Below are positions 22,085 to 35,200 of a stretch of 64,000 nt of DNA, piece by piece. Both the position numbers and the translations under genes were made by a program. The notes under the pieces are model-generated. The model saw nothing but the letters and a program-made list of their open reading frames with translations, was not told where the DNA came from and searched no databases. Position 1 is the first letter of the stretch, and every line of letters begins with the position of its first letter. This DNA comes from Combretum micranthum (lineage: Eukaryota; Streptophyta; Magnoliopsida; Myrtales; Combretaceae): contig JAMXBD010000113.1 in NCBI GenBank assembly GCA_024138025.1, positions 1,302,001 to 1,366,000 of the forward strand, read 5' to 3'.

Positions 22085-24958
22085 TGTCATGCCCCAAAGG
22101 GTATCCTAAACACAACAGTTCGTTATACTCAATATTAAAGCTTAAGTATGACAACCTTAGTCATCCCAAAAGCTTCGATATTGGGTGTAAGGAGTACCTT
22201 CACGATCATAGAGGACCAACTTTGAAATAAGTTATTTTAAGAAAACATCCATAATAGCAGTTAAGAATGAAAATCACAACATAAACACCTTAAATATGCT
22301 ATATAAGTCTTACAAAGATTAAAAGGGCTTCCCCTAGCAAAAGATAAAGTCCATCACAGTCTATTCAAAATACATACATTGGAGATTTACTTAGAAGTCT
22401 ATGTCTACATCTAATCTTTGACTTCTTCCAAAAACGCTTGAATCCAAAAGGTAGTATGTGTAAAAAGTATCCCATGGGCGTCAACTAAAGGTAAGGGTGC
22501 TGCAATAAATATCTATAAGAGGGTAAGCTTCCTTGCTTAGTGAGAATAAATCCCACAAATAAAGTACTCAGCAACCTATATTCAAACAAGTTATTTAGAT
22601 AATCATATGAAATGCAACAAACACATGAGCAAACAATTCATATGATTTTCCGGGAATCATATGTTGAATGGATTTACCTTTCCATTCGAGGCTAAGTATT
22701 CTGGGCCATAATTCGCAAATGAAGTTTTTGTAATTTTTATACAAGCCACTACTAGCCGTTAAAATGTAGTTATTTCGGGTGTCTACCCACCATTTTAATA
22801 GGTCAACCTTCATCATAAAGTAAATTTTTGGGTTCCACAAACCTCACCACTATGCCTTCGTCCCACTAAAGGTATAATAATGAATGCAATGTGACTCACT
22901 ACGTTATGCATAAATAATTTTATTAAAGTAATAATGGCATAATATTATATGTTTTAATAGTGATCATAGAGTTTGCAAATATATCATTTCTATGCTAAAT
23001 CAAACATTATTTATTTAACAATTCTCACCTAGATATATTTAACACCACTTCATCCATATAAATAAGGCACATGCGCTTTCATGTTTTTATCTTTTCCTAA
23101 TTCTAATACTGCTAGCTTACAAACAAAAACATAAGTACAAGAAGTAGGAAATTAAACTCACTCAGCCATGGTAGCAAAAAGCTCCTAGTCGAAGTAGTCC
23201 TCTGGATAAGGAAACTCGAGCTCTTCGTTGCCTAAATAAAAGAAATACCCAAAGTGAGTATTTATTGGAAATTCTACTTAAACTTGGACAGTCTATTTTA
23301 CTAAGTTCATCAAAATTTGCACGAAGGGAAACTCTAACTTAAAATTATCATTACTTGTTCATTTTAACTCGAAATTTTACATATTATATTCCGTTTTATA
23401 CCTACTCAAAAAGATCTATCTATTTAGAAGGTTATTTTTATATTAAAAAAAAGTCATTTTTGTTCCAAAAAGATGCAGTACGGAATTGACATGAAAATCC
23501 CAACCCTTAAAACATGATTTTTTCAAGCTTTTTATCAACAAAAAATCTCATAGCAATCATATAAATATATATATATATATTTTTTGAAAAATCATTTTAA
23601 TACATATGCAACTCATATTATACTCATGATGCTAATGATGTTTTCTTAATTAATGATTTTCATAAAACAATCTTGTCTCAATAGCTTGAAAAGTATAGTT
23701 GTCAAAATTATTTTAAGTTGTTTGGAAATAAAGCTAAAGATTTTTGAATCATTAAATATGTGATATAATTTATTTTTCCTTAATCCTTAAAAGACAATTT
23801 TGATTAAAAAATTTTAGTCTTTCCAAGGGCATGTACATATTTTATTCCCTAAGTAGCTTTTATTTGGTGAGTTGATTTTAACATGTTTTGAAAAGCTTGT
23901 TTTGATCTTTGTACTTAGTAAAAGGTTAGTGAGGATTTCATAAACAAGTTTTTAATAAAATCTCTCATAGCAAAGTATTATTAATAAAGTTTTAATAGTA
24001 GTTTAAAAAGAGAGTAAGGAATTTCTTGGTTAACTTTTGAAAAGTTCTTGCACTTTAACAAAACTAAAATCCATGGTGACTTTGTCTAAAATTTCTTTAA
24101 AAAGTATTTTGTTGATATAAAGTTTCTAAATTTTAGTGAAACTTTTCCTAAGTGATAAAATTACATTTTTAAAGTAAGTTAAGCTTATTTTCTTTTACTT
24201 AAGAAATAATCATTTTATTCTTATTAAGGCAACAATCAACATGACCATGCATGAATATAAGTTTATAGCTAAGTAACATAACAAAAATATTTATTAAGAA
24301 AGATGGAAAATATAGAGATAAGCAAATAATAAATATCGTGTATTAGAAGTCTTAGCTTGATTCAAGGCTTCTAGACTTAGTCATGGGCAAGTCCAAAAAT
24401 AAAAACAAAAGAAATAAGAAAATTATTTTGACTTGATAAAGACAAGTTTAAGACTAGAAAGACTAGTCTTAACATAAAAGCATGGAATAAAAAAATAAAT
24501 TGTAAAGTATAAATAAATAAATAGCGGTTATATTAGTGAGCTTATATGCTCTAACAATTATATATATGCATAAATATATTTACTAATATATAGAAGTTAG
24601 ATTAGTACAATAATAACATGTAACAATATAACAATAATAAAACAACATAGTAATAAAATGAAATTTATTCATGAACAAGAACACAACATGAACATAGTAT
24701 TGCTTCCATAACATTTAGATGTTTAAGAAACATACACCATGATAATGTTAAGTTACAAGACATTGTAAGAAAGTATAGGTAAGTGTTTTACCTAAAGTAT
24801 AAATATGTATGGTAGTAAAAGAGAGGCTTTGGTAGTATGTGGATAGTGAAAATATGGGAAGATGAAGAGAGATTTTGGAGAGAGGATTTGAGGAGTAATT
24901 TTAAGAGAGTTTTATTAATGCAAATGATTGTGTGAAAGAACTCGAAGGAGAGAAGGTA

Positions 24959-24966
24959 TTTATAGA
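24959..24966 (-). promoter_or_regulatory. TATA box of LTR copy A
   Basis: The minus strand reads CTCTATAAATACC. The same TATAAATA in the same context occurs in copy C (35379-35386) and copy I (58574-58581), which supports a conserved LTR promoter. Confidence 0.6.
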
Positions 24967-25074
24967 GTTTTGAGGAGGAAAAATTATGTGAATTAAATAA
25001 ATTGAAAAAGAAAAAAATTGAGAGAGATGGGGAAGAGGGCATTGGCCATAGAGTGATTTATTTTGTATTTTTAT

Positions 25075-25533
25075 CATGGTTGTCAAAACTAGCCCGGACC
25101 GGTCGATTCAACCCGGTTTGACCGGAAATGGTACTAATGCCCGGCCGGGTCTCGCCTAAGACTCGTTTTTGCAACGAACCAACGAGACCTGGATTGACCC
25201 AGTTGAACTAGTCGATTCGGACCCGTTGACCTAGATACAAAAAATAAAAATAAAATAAAAAGTTCGAAATTTAAATATTTATTCATACTTTGTTATAAAT
25301 TTATAAAATATAATCATTATATCATATTTATTTAATAATTAATTGATGAATTTGATCCAAATATATATTTAATTGAGTGATGACACATATATTGGTCTTT
25401 TATAATTAAATTATCCCTCATATTTTTACTTTTTCGTGACTCGATTCGACCCCGGTTGAACCTGATTAGACCCCTCGACCCTTGACCTCCTAGCGTGTCC
25501 GGGTTAAACCCCAGTCCGGTTCTGACAACATTG
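25075..25533. mobile_element. hAT-type non-autonomous element (MITE), 459 bp
   Basis: Terminal inverted repeats CATGGTTGTCAAAAC (left) and, reading inward from the right, CAATGTTGTCAGAAC are flanked by a perfect 8-bp target-site duplication ATTTTTAT (25067-25074 and 25534-25541). CA-starting short TIRs with 8-bp duplications are the hAT signature. Both subterminal regions are GC-rich and CCGG-containing, against an AT-rich centre. No transposase is encoded. It lies inside LTR copy A and is younger than it. Confidence 0.85.
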
Positions 25534-26098
25534 ATTTTTATTAATAAAAAGTAATAATTTCTAAGGTATGACGTGAATAAAGTTATATAGAAAAAGTAAA
25601 AAGTAAGAAATAAGTATGGTAGAGTATAAGAATAGGTGGTATAAAAGTATAAATGGGTGAATAGTACTATAAATAATAGATAAGACAAATTAATACCAGT
25701 AATAAAGAACATGTGTGTAATTAAGCTATATATGATATTTTAGATACCAAAAAATTATAAAACTTATATTTTTAAAATCCTTGTATTTCTACAAATCTAA
25801 CGGTGTTATCAAAATATTTTTACTGTTTGGCGCACCAAGGCACGGTTTTTGAAATCTAATCCCGTTCAGATTTGAAACAAACTAAATTTTAATGAATCTC
25901 ATATTTTTAAACTTCTCTGTATTATTATGAACTATAATCCATAATTATCTCAATTCCGTTGTTTAGGAGCTAAGAGCATGAGATTACCGAATCTAAATCT
26001 ACTAGGATTTGTTATAGGTTTGTTGATTTTAGGGTTTCCGATTGACCTTCGGTTTAGGGTTTAAATATAAACCATAGCATAAAATATAGGAGTTTACA

Positions 26099-26583
26099 AT
26101 CCTACTATTGTTGCACCATAATGGGCCATACAACTAACTCAATCATCAATTCCTCCTATAATAAATAAAGAAATTGCTCCTATAGTTAATGAGCCAACAT
26201 CTATTGTAGAACCAGTTGTCATCCTATAGCTTACTCTTGAGGTAAGGGATATTGAAGCTTACCTTAGAGGTTCCTCATCATCACATGTGACACCATAAGA
26301 TTGCAATTAGACTAATCATCACATGCTACACCGTAGGATTGTAATTAGAGGACCTATAGTTTATACTACACCCCCTCCTACTACACCAGCTAAAGTTGCA
26401 ATCTCTATTACAGGAGGATCTTTTATTACTAAAGAGGATCTAGACCAGTGCATGAAAAAGATACAAAATAAGTCTTCTATAAAAGTTTTGGATCTCAAAC
26501 TCTCGTACAATCAATGCATTGTCGTTAAACCATATCTTAAGGACTATGTTAATTCTAAATTCATGTTGTTTAACGGTAAAAAG
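26099..26583 (+). pseudogene. Old gag-bearing retroelement, unit 1, upstream segment
   Basis: This continues the element interrupted by LTR copy A. An 88-codon open stretch (26323-26589) is Pro/Thr-rich and ends in a segment (KPYLKDYVNSKFMLFNGKK) that corresponds to the start of the second unit at 51826. It probably encodes the N-terminal part of a retroelement gag. It is cut at 26583 by the Copia-like solo LTR. Confidence 0.55.
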
Positions 26584-27981
26584 TGTTAGTGATTGTGCCC
26601 TAGGCCAATTACTGGATATTATCATACAAAGACATTTCTATTATATTGTTTGCACGTTTTATTTATAATAGGATCGAAGAATAATTTAATTATTTTTAAT
26701 GTTCCTAAATGCTCATTATTATGGGAACAATAATGAATTAAATCTAGTATGAGGTTTGACTAATAATCATGAGATGTTTATTTATATGGAGATACAAATC
26801 AAACTCATAGGTATATGTTGAAGAACTATGTACTGGACTAACCCGCTTTGAGATCACTATATGGATTAGTGTCATAAGTAATTCTAAAAACAAAATGTCA
26901 TCGTATCCTCATACCAAAAATCACCATGGATTCCAATATGAGGAATGTTATGTTTCAACCCAATCAAACGTTGTGTTTAACCGGATAATTATAAAGACTA
27001 AGATTGGGCATAATGTAAATCATGTAGAAGAAGTTGAGTGATTAAGATGGAATTTATCCCTCTTCTTGTGAGAGAGATATCTCTAGGCCCCTCGATGAGT
27101 GAGACTAAGAAATGAATGGTCATGTTCAGATGAATTGATAGTGTGATCAATTTCTTTTGTTTTTATCGGTTCACTTGGAAATTGAGAAATGATAAGATCA
27201 AACGAGATAAGGATGACACTATCCATGCCTTATGTTCAATCTATATATCATGTGACAAAAGGATAATGACATAAATTATGAATTAGATAAAAATTGGATC
27301 ACCAATCTTCACTTAATTTGGGTAAACATAATGTCTTGCTAGAGGCTGCTTATGTTTTGTTGACTTAAATATTTTTAAGTCAACTGCCAACATGGGTCAC
27401 ACACAAAAGAACGAGCCAAAAAGATCATAGACTAAATTTAATGTCTTGTGGGAATAATAATTTATTGTTATTAAGAATAATAATAAATTATTACATTGTT
27501 ATGTGCAAGAATTATTTTAAGAAATATTATTCCTAATTAGATTAAGGGGCACTAATGTCATTACTCATGTGAGAGTGACATTAGTATAGAAGACGCATAA
27601 AGAGATCTCTTTAGGGTTAATGACTTATCTATCGACATTAGACTGACAGAGAAAATCTACAAAACCCTAAGAGTGAAACACGAAGAGTCATGAGTAAAAA
27701 TTCTCAATATCATCTAGAAAAGTTCTAGATCACGCTAGCACGTGAAAGGATCTTTTAAGGACATACATATCTGTGTGGGTATCGTAGAGGGTATTGTGAA
27801 CTCGCGGTACCCACAGATCCGATTTGTGAATTGATTTCAAGCTTTTAAAAGGTATGAATTCAAACCCTTTTGTTTTGTTTTAATCTAATCAATACACATG
27901 GATATTGGTTTAGGGTTTTCTTTTGAATTCCGCTCAAAAGATTTAATCTTATAAATTTTAAAACCCTATGGAAACCCAACA
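26584..27981. mobile_element. Solo Copia-like LTR, 1398 bp
   Basis: It starts TGTTAGTGATTG and ends AACCCAACA, with a perfect 5-bp target-site duplication AAAAG (26579-26583 and 27982-27986). The uninterrupted second unit reads across the same site near 51870 without it, which confirms an insertion. TGTT...AACA ends, a 1.4-kb length and the absence of a primer-binding site or coding sequence suggest a solo LTR. The Copia assignment rests on end style only, and transcription direction is uncertain. Confidence 0.85.
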
Positions 27982-29033
27982 AAAAGGGGAGTGCTAAAGA
28001 GCACTTTCTAAAATTTATTAAGATGTTAGAGGTTTAAAGATTAGTTGATGACCTGAATGAGTTATTGAAATCTCTTACAGAGAAGGCATACACATGGTAC
28101 GTTAATCTTCCCCCCGAATCAATAGATTAATGGGAGAGCATGTGCAATATTTTTCTAGAGAAATTTTTCTTTGCTTGAGAATAATCCACTCTCATTGACA
28201 TGAGGAGTATTAAATAGAAGCCTAAGGAAGACTTAATGAAATACATTGAGCGTCTTAAAGTGCCTTCACTAGACATTCAAAATATGTGCAATGAAAGGAG
28301 TTGGTAAAAATTTGCATACTAGGGATGTTCATTGGTCTCCTTTGCTACATTGGTCAAGTATTCACAAAGGACCAATAACTATGTTATGCAACAAAGAGAA
28401 GATAATGGGAAGTTGAATAAACAGGCATCATCTATAATCTTAGTATAAAGTGAGAACTCTAGAGGAGGAAAGAAACTAAGCAATGAGAAGCCTAGAAGTT
28501 TCACACTAACATTATCATCCTCTTATCTTATCGGAAAGGACCATGCTATGTTGGACCAGTGGCTATGAGATGGGAATATCAAACTCCTGATAGTTAAGCA
28601 TCTTCTTGCTATAAACGAGAAGAATGACCTCAAATTTTATAAATTCCATAAAATGTAGGCCATCCTACTAAGGAATACCAAACTTTGAAGAAGATATTCA
28701 ATGATATAATGTGAAATGGGGAGCTCATCATTAAGAATAATGATGTCTAGAATAATCCATTGCCCACTCATAATAATCAATGTAAGGCAACAAATACTAT
28801 CACTTATGATCCTAAAGCAACATCGTTGGCTTTACTCTATGACTATTGTCATTTGGTCAGTAGTAGTTGAGCTTATTGTTTGTTGTTTCTATCACTACAA
28901 TTATGCTCTTACCCATCAACTTTGAGACACCCAATATTCTTAAAGTTATATGGGTAGCTAAAAAACATAATTTTATATGTGTAATTCGGCTCTCCATATG
29001 GAATATCTAATGTAATAAAAATGTAATATAAGT
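27982..29033 (+). pseudogene. Degenerate retroelement gag, unit 1
   Basis: The conceptual reading shows a gag capsid pattern typical of plant Ty3-type elements: AKEHFLKFIKMLEV, then EKAYTWYVNLPPESID, a W, then EKFF, and KYIERLK. Several in-frame stops break it. Farther on, FYKFHK with a downstream GH-like stretch may be what is left of a zinc knuckle. Gag would form the particle that packages element RNA. The segment ends at 29033, where the big Ty3/gypsy element inserted, and resumes at 50965. Confidence 0.65.
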
Positions 29034-29820
29034 TGTAAGCTCTCATTTTCTTAGCAACCTGAATTCGGTTTTGGAGATTGGAACCGAAAACTGAAACCCT
29101 AAAAGAATATTCTAGGACCAGTTGAACCCGGAAACCTTAAGTCCGACAATCCCGTGAATGAAACCCTAGAATAATAAAAATGAGTTAGCTTTAAAATATA
29201 ACCCTAAATAAATTATCAAAATATAAAAAGATCAGATTTCAAAGAAATTCATTCGTTTCTAACCCGATCAGGATCTATTCTCGAAAACTGATCCTGGGAT
29301 TTGGAAATAGAAAAATATTATATAAGACTCTTTAAAACATAAATTTAATAAGGAATTGAAAAATATAATCATAAGAATTTTTCAGTTTATAAAAATTACA
29401 GTTATAGCCTTTTATCGTATTTTCATTACTATCGATAATTTAATTGTCTAATCTACTTTTTGATTTCTATCATACTATTCACCAAGTACAACCACACATA
29501 TCCTATTCTTACATCCTTAAGACATATTCTTACAATCTTACATCATTTTTCTTATATTTTCTTTTCCAATACAACTTTTACTACTTAAATAACTTATTAA
29601 ATTTGAATTTTATTACACAAAACAAATCAACACATCTCCCTCTCTCTCCTCTCTCCAAATTTGGTGCCCCCCTGTACATGCCTTCAATTTGTTTTATTTT
29701 TCTTCTATTAAATAATCATACAAAAACCCTAATTATTTTCCTATATAGTCTCTCTTTTACCTTTTACTTTTTCACTTTCTCTCATTTCTCACAAATCAAA
29801 CTTTTGGAAAAGGTTTTCTC
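29034..29820 (+). mobile_element. 5' LTR of the full-length Ty3/gypsy element, first part
   Basis: It begins TGTAAGC at 29034 after the target sequence TAAGT (29029-29033) and matches 48481-49291 of the 3' LTR throughout. It stops at ...GGTTTTCTC, exactly where an opposite-orientation LTR has inserted, and continues at 39295. The first and second parts together give 3646 bp. Confidence 0.9.
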
Positions 29821-31760
29821 TGTCATGCCCCATAAGGGAATCTTAAACATAACAATCCGCCACATGCCATATAAGACTTTCGAATTACTATCCAAGTCCT
29901 TCTGGAGTCTTGTATAGGTATAAGGCATCCCTTACGACAATAGAATATTCAACTTAATGGCGTTAAAGAGTTTAATTTAACATTCGATAGCAATAGATAA
30001 TAAATCAAAACACATAAGTAATTAGATACAAAGTCTAAGGAGCATTCCCCTACAAAAGAATATTTAAAGATCTATTACAGTCATCCAAAGTCCCTTGGTT
30101 TCCTACGAAAGTCTAATCAAATCTGAATACAACTTCTAGAGGAAACGCCTAACTCCCGTACCTGAGTTGTAGGTGGTCTCGGCTTAAGCCAAATGAACTC
30201 GTGCTGCAATAAATAGAAACTATAGGGGCATAAGCTACACTAGCTTAGTGAGTAAAAATTCCATGATCATAATTATAACACATCAATCAAACAAGTGATT
30301 AATCAGACAAGTGACATGCATCAAACACGTGAGTTCAACAAACATATGACCAGCCGGAAATCATATGTGGATGGACTTGCACCCTCTATCCTGGGTTAGC
30401 AGATTAACGAATCCTGCGGTACGACGCCATTTAGGCTCACGGTTAACTAACTTATAAATTCGTTTTATGGATCACGATTAACCAACTCATTAATTCGTTT
30501 TATAGATCACGATTAACCAACTTTTACACTGTTTAGGATCATGGAAAACCAACAAATGCTAATGCTCCATCCCCATTATGATATGAACGAGTTCATATTT
30601 ATTTTCAATTCCGAATATTCAGTTATGCCAATTCTTCAATCAACAATTGCAATAATCAATCCTAATCCATCTATACAAGCATTGGTTATCACCCCGCTTC
30701 GATATTCTTATATTCGATTTCTCATATCAACAACAATCATATATAATTCCCATCCATCCCCATCATGCATATCCATTTTATCTTTGCCAAGTATCTAGTG
30801 CAACTACCATTACAATCACAAACAATAATTGAAATCGAAAGTAATACTCACTCGGCCATGGTTCGCCAGTCTTTTAGTAGTAGTATTCCGGTGGTAAAGA
30901 TTCGTCGGTTTCGGGATCATCTAAAATGGAAGAAATACCCTAATAAGTATTTCATCACTTAACTAATCCAAACTATATATCAAAACTTAACAAGTTCGTA
31001 ATTCTCGCTATTTGTGGAAGTTCCGACTTAAAACGGCCATAACTTGGTCATTTTAACTCGGAATCTCGCAAATTATATATCGATTTCTATCTACTTTGAA
31101 AGATCTATCTAATTCTAACATTATTTTCAAGTTTTGAAAATATTTGGCTCATGAAACAGACAGATCAGTTTTGATTAGTGACGGTTTCCAATTCCGAAAA
31201 ATTGTTTTGTAAATGTTTGAAATGTTTCTACATGACAAATCAATTATATACGCAATATTAATGATTTCCTAATATGAATGACATGTGATGAAGTTAATGT
31301 ATGCATGATCTTGATAATTTTTACTAAAAGAAAATTTTAGAACTCTTTATTTTGTAAGACTTCAACAATAACTACTTATAGAGAAATCTAGTTTCCTAAC
31401 TTTGACAACTCACTTGTGTTTTGGGATTAATTCTTAGGAATTTCTAGTTATATTGGTTAAAATTGAGTCTTCATAACATGTACTACCTAAGACCTTCATT
31501 TTTACATAAAAATTTGTATTTTACACTTTGCAAATATGTTTTCAAATAGGATTTACTCAAAAATCCGAATGTTTAGAAATCTAATTTTTGAATGATTCAA
31601 TTGGGAAAAACTTGTTTAATGCATTAAAATTTAAGACTTTATTATACCTATTCCTTAAGGACTTCATTTATTACATAAAACTTTTATTTTGAGCTTGTAT
31701 AATAGGTGTTTTTATGGTCTTCATCCAAAGTTACGAATTTCACAAGTTGACTATCTTGGT
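29821..31760 (-). mobile_element. Solo LTR copy B/D, first half
   Basis: It begins TGTCATGCCCC at 29821, the reversed 3' terminus of the long-LTR family, immediately after the broken 5' LTR. It continues with family blocks such as GTAAGCT...CTTAGTGAG near 30230 and runs to about 31760, where an unrelated element (X) intervenes. The other half is 37790-39294. The two halves together have about the length of other LTRs of the family. Exact inner boundaries are uncertain because the LTR has internal diverged repeats. Confidence 0.7.
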
Positions 31761-31764
31761 CTCG

Positions 31765-32215
31765 AAAGGATAACCGAGAGGGGAGGTGGGGGGGGGGGGG
31801 GGGGTGGGGGTGAATTGGTTATAAAATTTACTTTTCAATATTTAAAACAAATTTCACACCACTTGGTTATTCAACTAAAATGGCTTTGAAACTTTCTTAA
31901 AATAATAAACTTAACAAATAAACTTTGTAAACAAAAATTCGAATAAAAAATGATTCAAAACTTTCACTTCCAGAAACCTTCTGACTAACTCTTTGACTAA
32001 GAAAATATAGATGGGTTACTCTTTGATTAACCTTTTGAGTAAGAAACTATATGCAAGATACTTTCCGATTAACCTTCTAAGCGTATATCACACATATAAA
32101 ACACAAACAACAAATCATGAAATTAAAGAGAGATAAGAAGTAGAGAGTGCAAAGCGATATATAGAGGTTCCGCCTCGAGCGTCAATCCTCTCTTCCAGCT
32201 CCAAGCCAAGATCCC
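31765..32215. mobile_element. Unknown element X, first part
   Basis: It starts near a GAGAGGGGAGG stretch with a run of 17 G (31788-31804), then GGTGAATTGGTT. From about 31975 it carries spaced copies of a motif like AACCTTCTGA. It stops at 32215 where LTR copy C inserted and resumes at 36542. No coding region or terminal repeat was recognised, so its class is unknown. Confidence 0.5.
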
Positions 32216-35200
32216 TGTCACACCTCGAGGGGTACCTTAAACGTGGTAGTCCGCCGTACACAATACTAAAGCCTATGAATGACTACCTCAGTCACGCAAA
32301 GGCTTCCATATCATGCATAAGGCGTACATTACAACCAAGGGAATACATCGGAGTAGCGCAATTTATATTGATAATAAATAAGTAACAAGGCAAAGAGAAT
32401 ACTTATCATAAAACATAAACATATTACATTTCAATTCTTAGGAGCATATACCTCTATTGTCTTCAAATAAATAAACATCACTAATCGTATAAGTCATTAC
32501 ATATAAAGAACCTTACAAAATTACTTCATCTTATGATTCCATTTCCTTCATAGAAGCTTAACATCCCTCCATGACTTCCTTAATGTCATGATCCTCAATT
32601 TAAGCCACGGTTATACCTGTTTCAACAAAATCTATAGGGGTGTAAGCTACAACTAGCTTAGTAAGATATTCCTTTTCATTCGCACCATATATTCAAACAA
32701 GTTCATTTAGATTTTCATGCATATGCTGTGCATACAATGCAACAATCACATCATTACACAAATATATATAGTTATCTGGAAACCATTTATAGAATGGATT
32801 TACCCCTCCGTGTCAAAGGCTAGGGAATCGGGATTGAAGATCCTCGACCTTCCACTGCTAGTCCCCAGGTCTTCACCCACAGCGTTCGGTTGGCTCGGCT
32901 CAGAACCTAGAGTCGCTTTCCCGAGCGATTTGAATTCTCCAGGAAGGAACATGGCCCATGTCACCACACGATCACAACCAATCCAACTCTACACGTAGGA
33001 GTAGCAACCTTCCGAAAAAGATGTGACTCGATGGATGCTATGCATAAGCGTTTTATTTTTCTTAAGCCAAACCTTATTAAGGTTTATAAAGAGGCGATCA
33101 ATCAATTTGGCAATTAATAAGCAATCATGCAAGTAAGTAAACAAAATTATTTAAACGAGCAATTTGCAGTTGCGATATTCTTAATTCTCCTTTCACGCAT
33201 AAGCATAGAATCACATATAAACATATAATCCCAAATTCCCCAAATATATATCAATTTTTATCTTTTTTTAGTATGCTACTACTTTACAAGCACAAGCAAG
33301 GTAATGAAATTAAGAGGAATAACTCACTCGTTCATTTCGCAATCTTCTTAGTCGTAATAATCCTCGGGTAGGGTAATCTCATATCTTTCTCCACCTAGAC
33401 AAAAGAAATACCCGAGATAAGTCTTTCATAAAATTTCTATTCTTAGAGATTCTAAACTTTTCTTAAAATCGCGGTAAAATCGTATAAGAAGAAATTTCAA
33501 CTTAAAATGGCCATAACTTTGCTCATTTTAACTCGAAATTTTCCATATAATATACTATTTTCTACTTATTCGAAAAGATCTATCTATTTCTAAACTTATA
33601 AGGTCATTTGGGTTCCGAAAACGTTGGGTACAGATTTAAAACAAATATTTTTAAACTTTGCAAAACCATTTTCTAACTCAACTTCATGTTAAAGAAAAAT
33701 CATTTTGTAACAATATATGAATATATATATCTATAAATATATTTGATAAATACTTTGAGTATATAGGTAAGCTCACTTTATATGCAAAAAGTCTAATGGT
33801 AGTGTCTCAATAATTTATTTCATAAAACAATTCATCTTGAGTTGTGAAAACTTTAACTTTGATAATTTCTTTTCAAGTATTTGAAGAAACTTTATATTTT
33901 CATAGGTTATTATAAACGAGTATATTCTTATTTTATTTTCTTCATTCTTTTTTCTAAAACAACTAAATTTTTCCTTTAACCTTAATCTTTCATAAATTTT
34001 ACTTCTAGTTATCAAATTTATCAAGTTGTTGAAAAACCTCTTTATGAATTTGCATGTTAGAATGGTTCTTGAGTTTTTGTCTCTATTATTTAAAATATAA
34101 GTTTTTGTTTTCTAAAAATTGTTCTTTTTTTTTTTTCGAAAGAATCATTTTTATTGGTAAAAATCATGTGTTTCTAATCTTATCTTGTTTATATTATTTG
34201 AAAATAAGTCTTTTCTTTAGGGACTTGAAAATCATTATTTTTCCTAAGTGGGTTTGTAACTTTATGGGTTGATTTTATCTTAACTTTGAAAACTAGTTTG
34301 TTTCTTGGTTTTGTCATGGAGTTTAAAAGAGTTTAGATCTTAAGCTTTTTGTAAAAACTTTTATATCAACAACTTATCTACAAAAACTTAGGTTACCATA
34401 ATATACAAAGAAAATATTTATTTCTTATGTTTCCTTGGTAATCTATCTTTGTTATTTATGAAGACGTTGAGAAAACTCTATTCCTATGTTGTTGATAATA
34501 ACTTCATGATTTTGTGATAAATCACATAATCGAAAATCTAGTTTTGGGTTCCTTTAATAAAATGAAATTCTACTTTTAGATTAGTTGAGACATTAACATT
34601 ATATAGATGCAAATATCATGAGCATATAAAAATAATAAGAACATAAGAAAATATTAGAAACAAATAATAAGTAAGAAAATAAAATATCAAGTATTGAGAA
34701 TCTTAGTTTCATCAAGGTACCCCGGTCAAGTATTGGAGCCTTAGCTTCATCAAGGCATCCCAGGACTAAGAATGGACTAGTCCCGAAAGATTAAAGAAAA
34801 TAGATAAAAGATTGTTTTGACTTGATATGTACAGGTCTAGACTAGAAAGACTAGTCTTAATAATAAAATGAAATAAATAAATTGCATAACTTGAAAGTAA
34901 ATAAATAACAAATGAGCTTATATGCTCTAAATTAATATATATATATATACACATAATATACATAATACTTTATATAAGTTAGATTAGAAGCAAATAATAA
35001 CAATAATAATAACAACATAATATTAACATAAAGAGAAGAGTAGAAAGATGAACAAAACAAAACATGAATAAATTGTTACTTCTTTAACTCTCATGAGTTT
35101 AAAACATACACTAAACTCATGTTAAGTTATATGAACATGATAAGTGAATATAAGAATTTTTACCTAAGGTTTATGTGGTATGAAGATGGTGGATGAAAGG

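Larger units (their letters stand above)
22085..26098 (-). mobile_element. Solo LTR of the long-LTR Ty3/gypsy family (copy A)
   Basis: A 4014-bp LTR in minus orientation, TGTCATGCCCC at 22085 to GTTTACA at 26098, flanked by a perfect 5-bp target-site duplication ATCCT (22080-22084 and 26099-26103). There is no primer-binding site or coding region, so it is a solo LTR left by LTR-LTR recombination. Shared family blocks include the AGACTAGTCTT/TTATATGCTC region at about 24431-24551 and a minus-strand TATA box at 24959-24966. It is inserted in the old gag element and itself carries a hAT-type MITE. Confidence 0.9.

Noticed and set aside
24788..25086. Ser/Phe-rich minus-strand open frames
   Set aside because: They lie in the pyrimidine-rich region after the LTR TATA box and recur with changes in other LTR copies without a constrained frame.
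25078..25530. The GC-rich blocks as a possible gene fragment or CpG island
   Set aside because: TIRs and an exact 8-bp duplication show a hAT-type MITE.
31689..31889. A short open frame with a Gly run
   Set aside because: The Gly run is the translated G homopolymer of element X; no other protein features.
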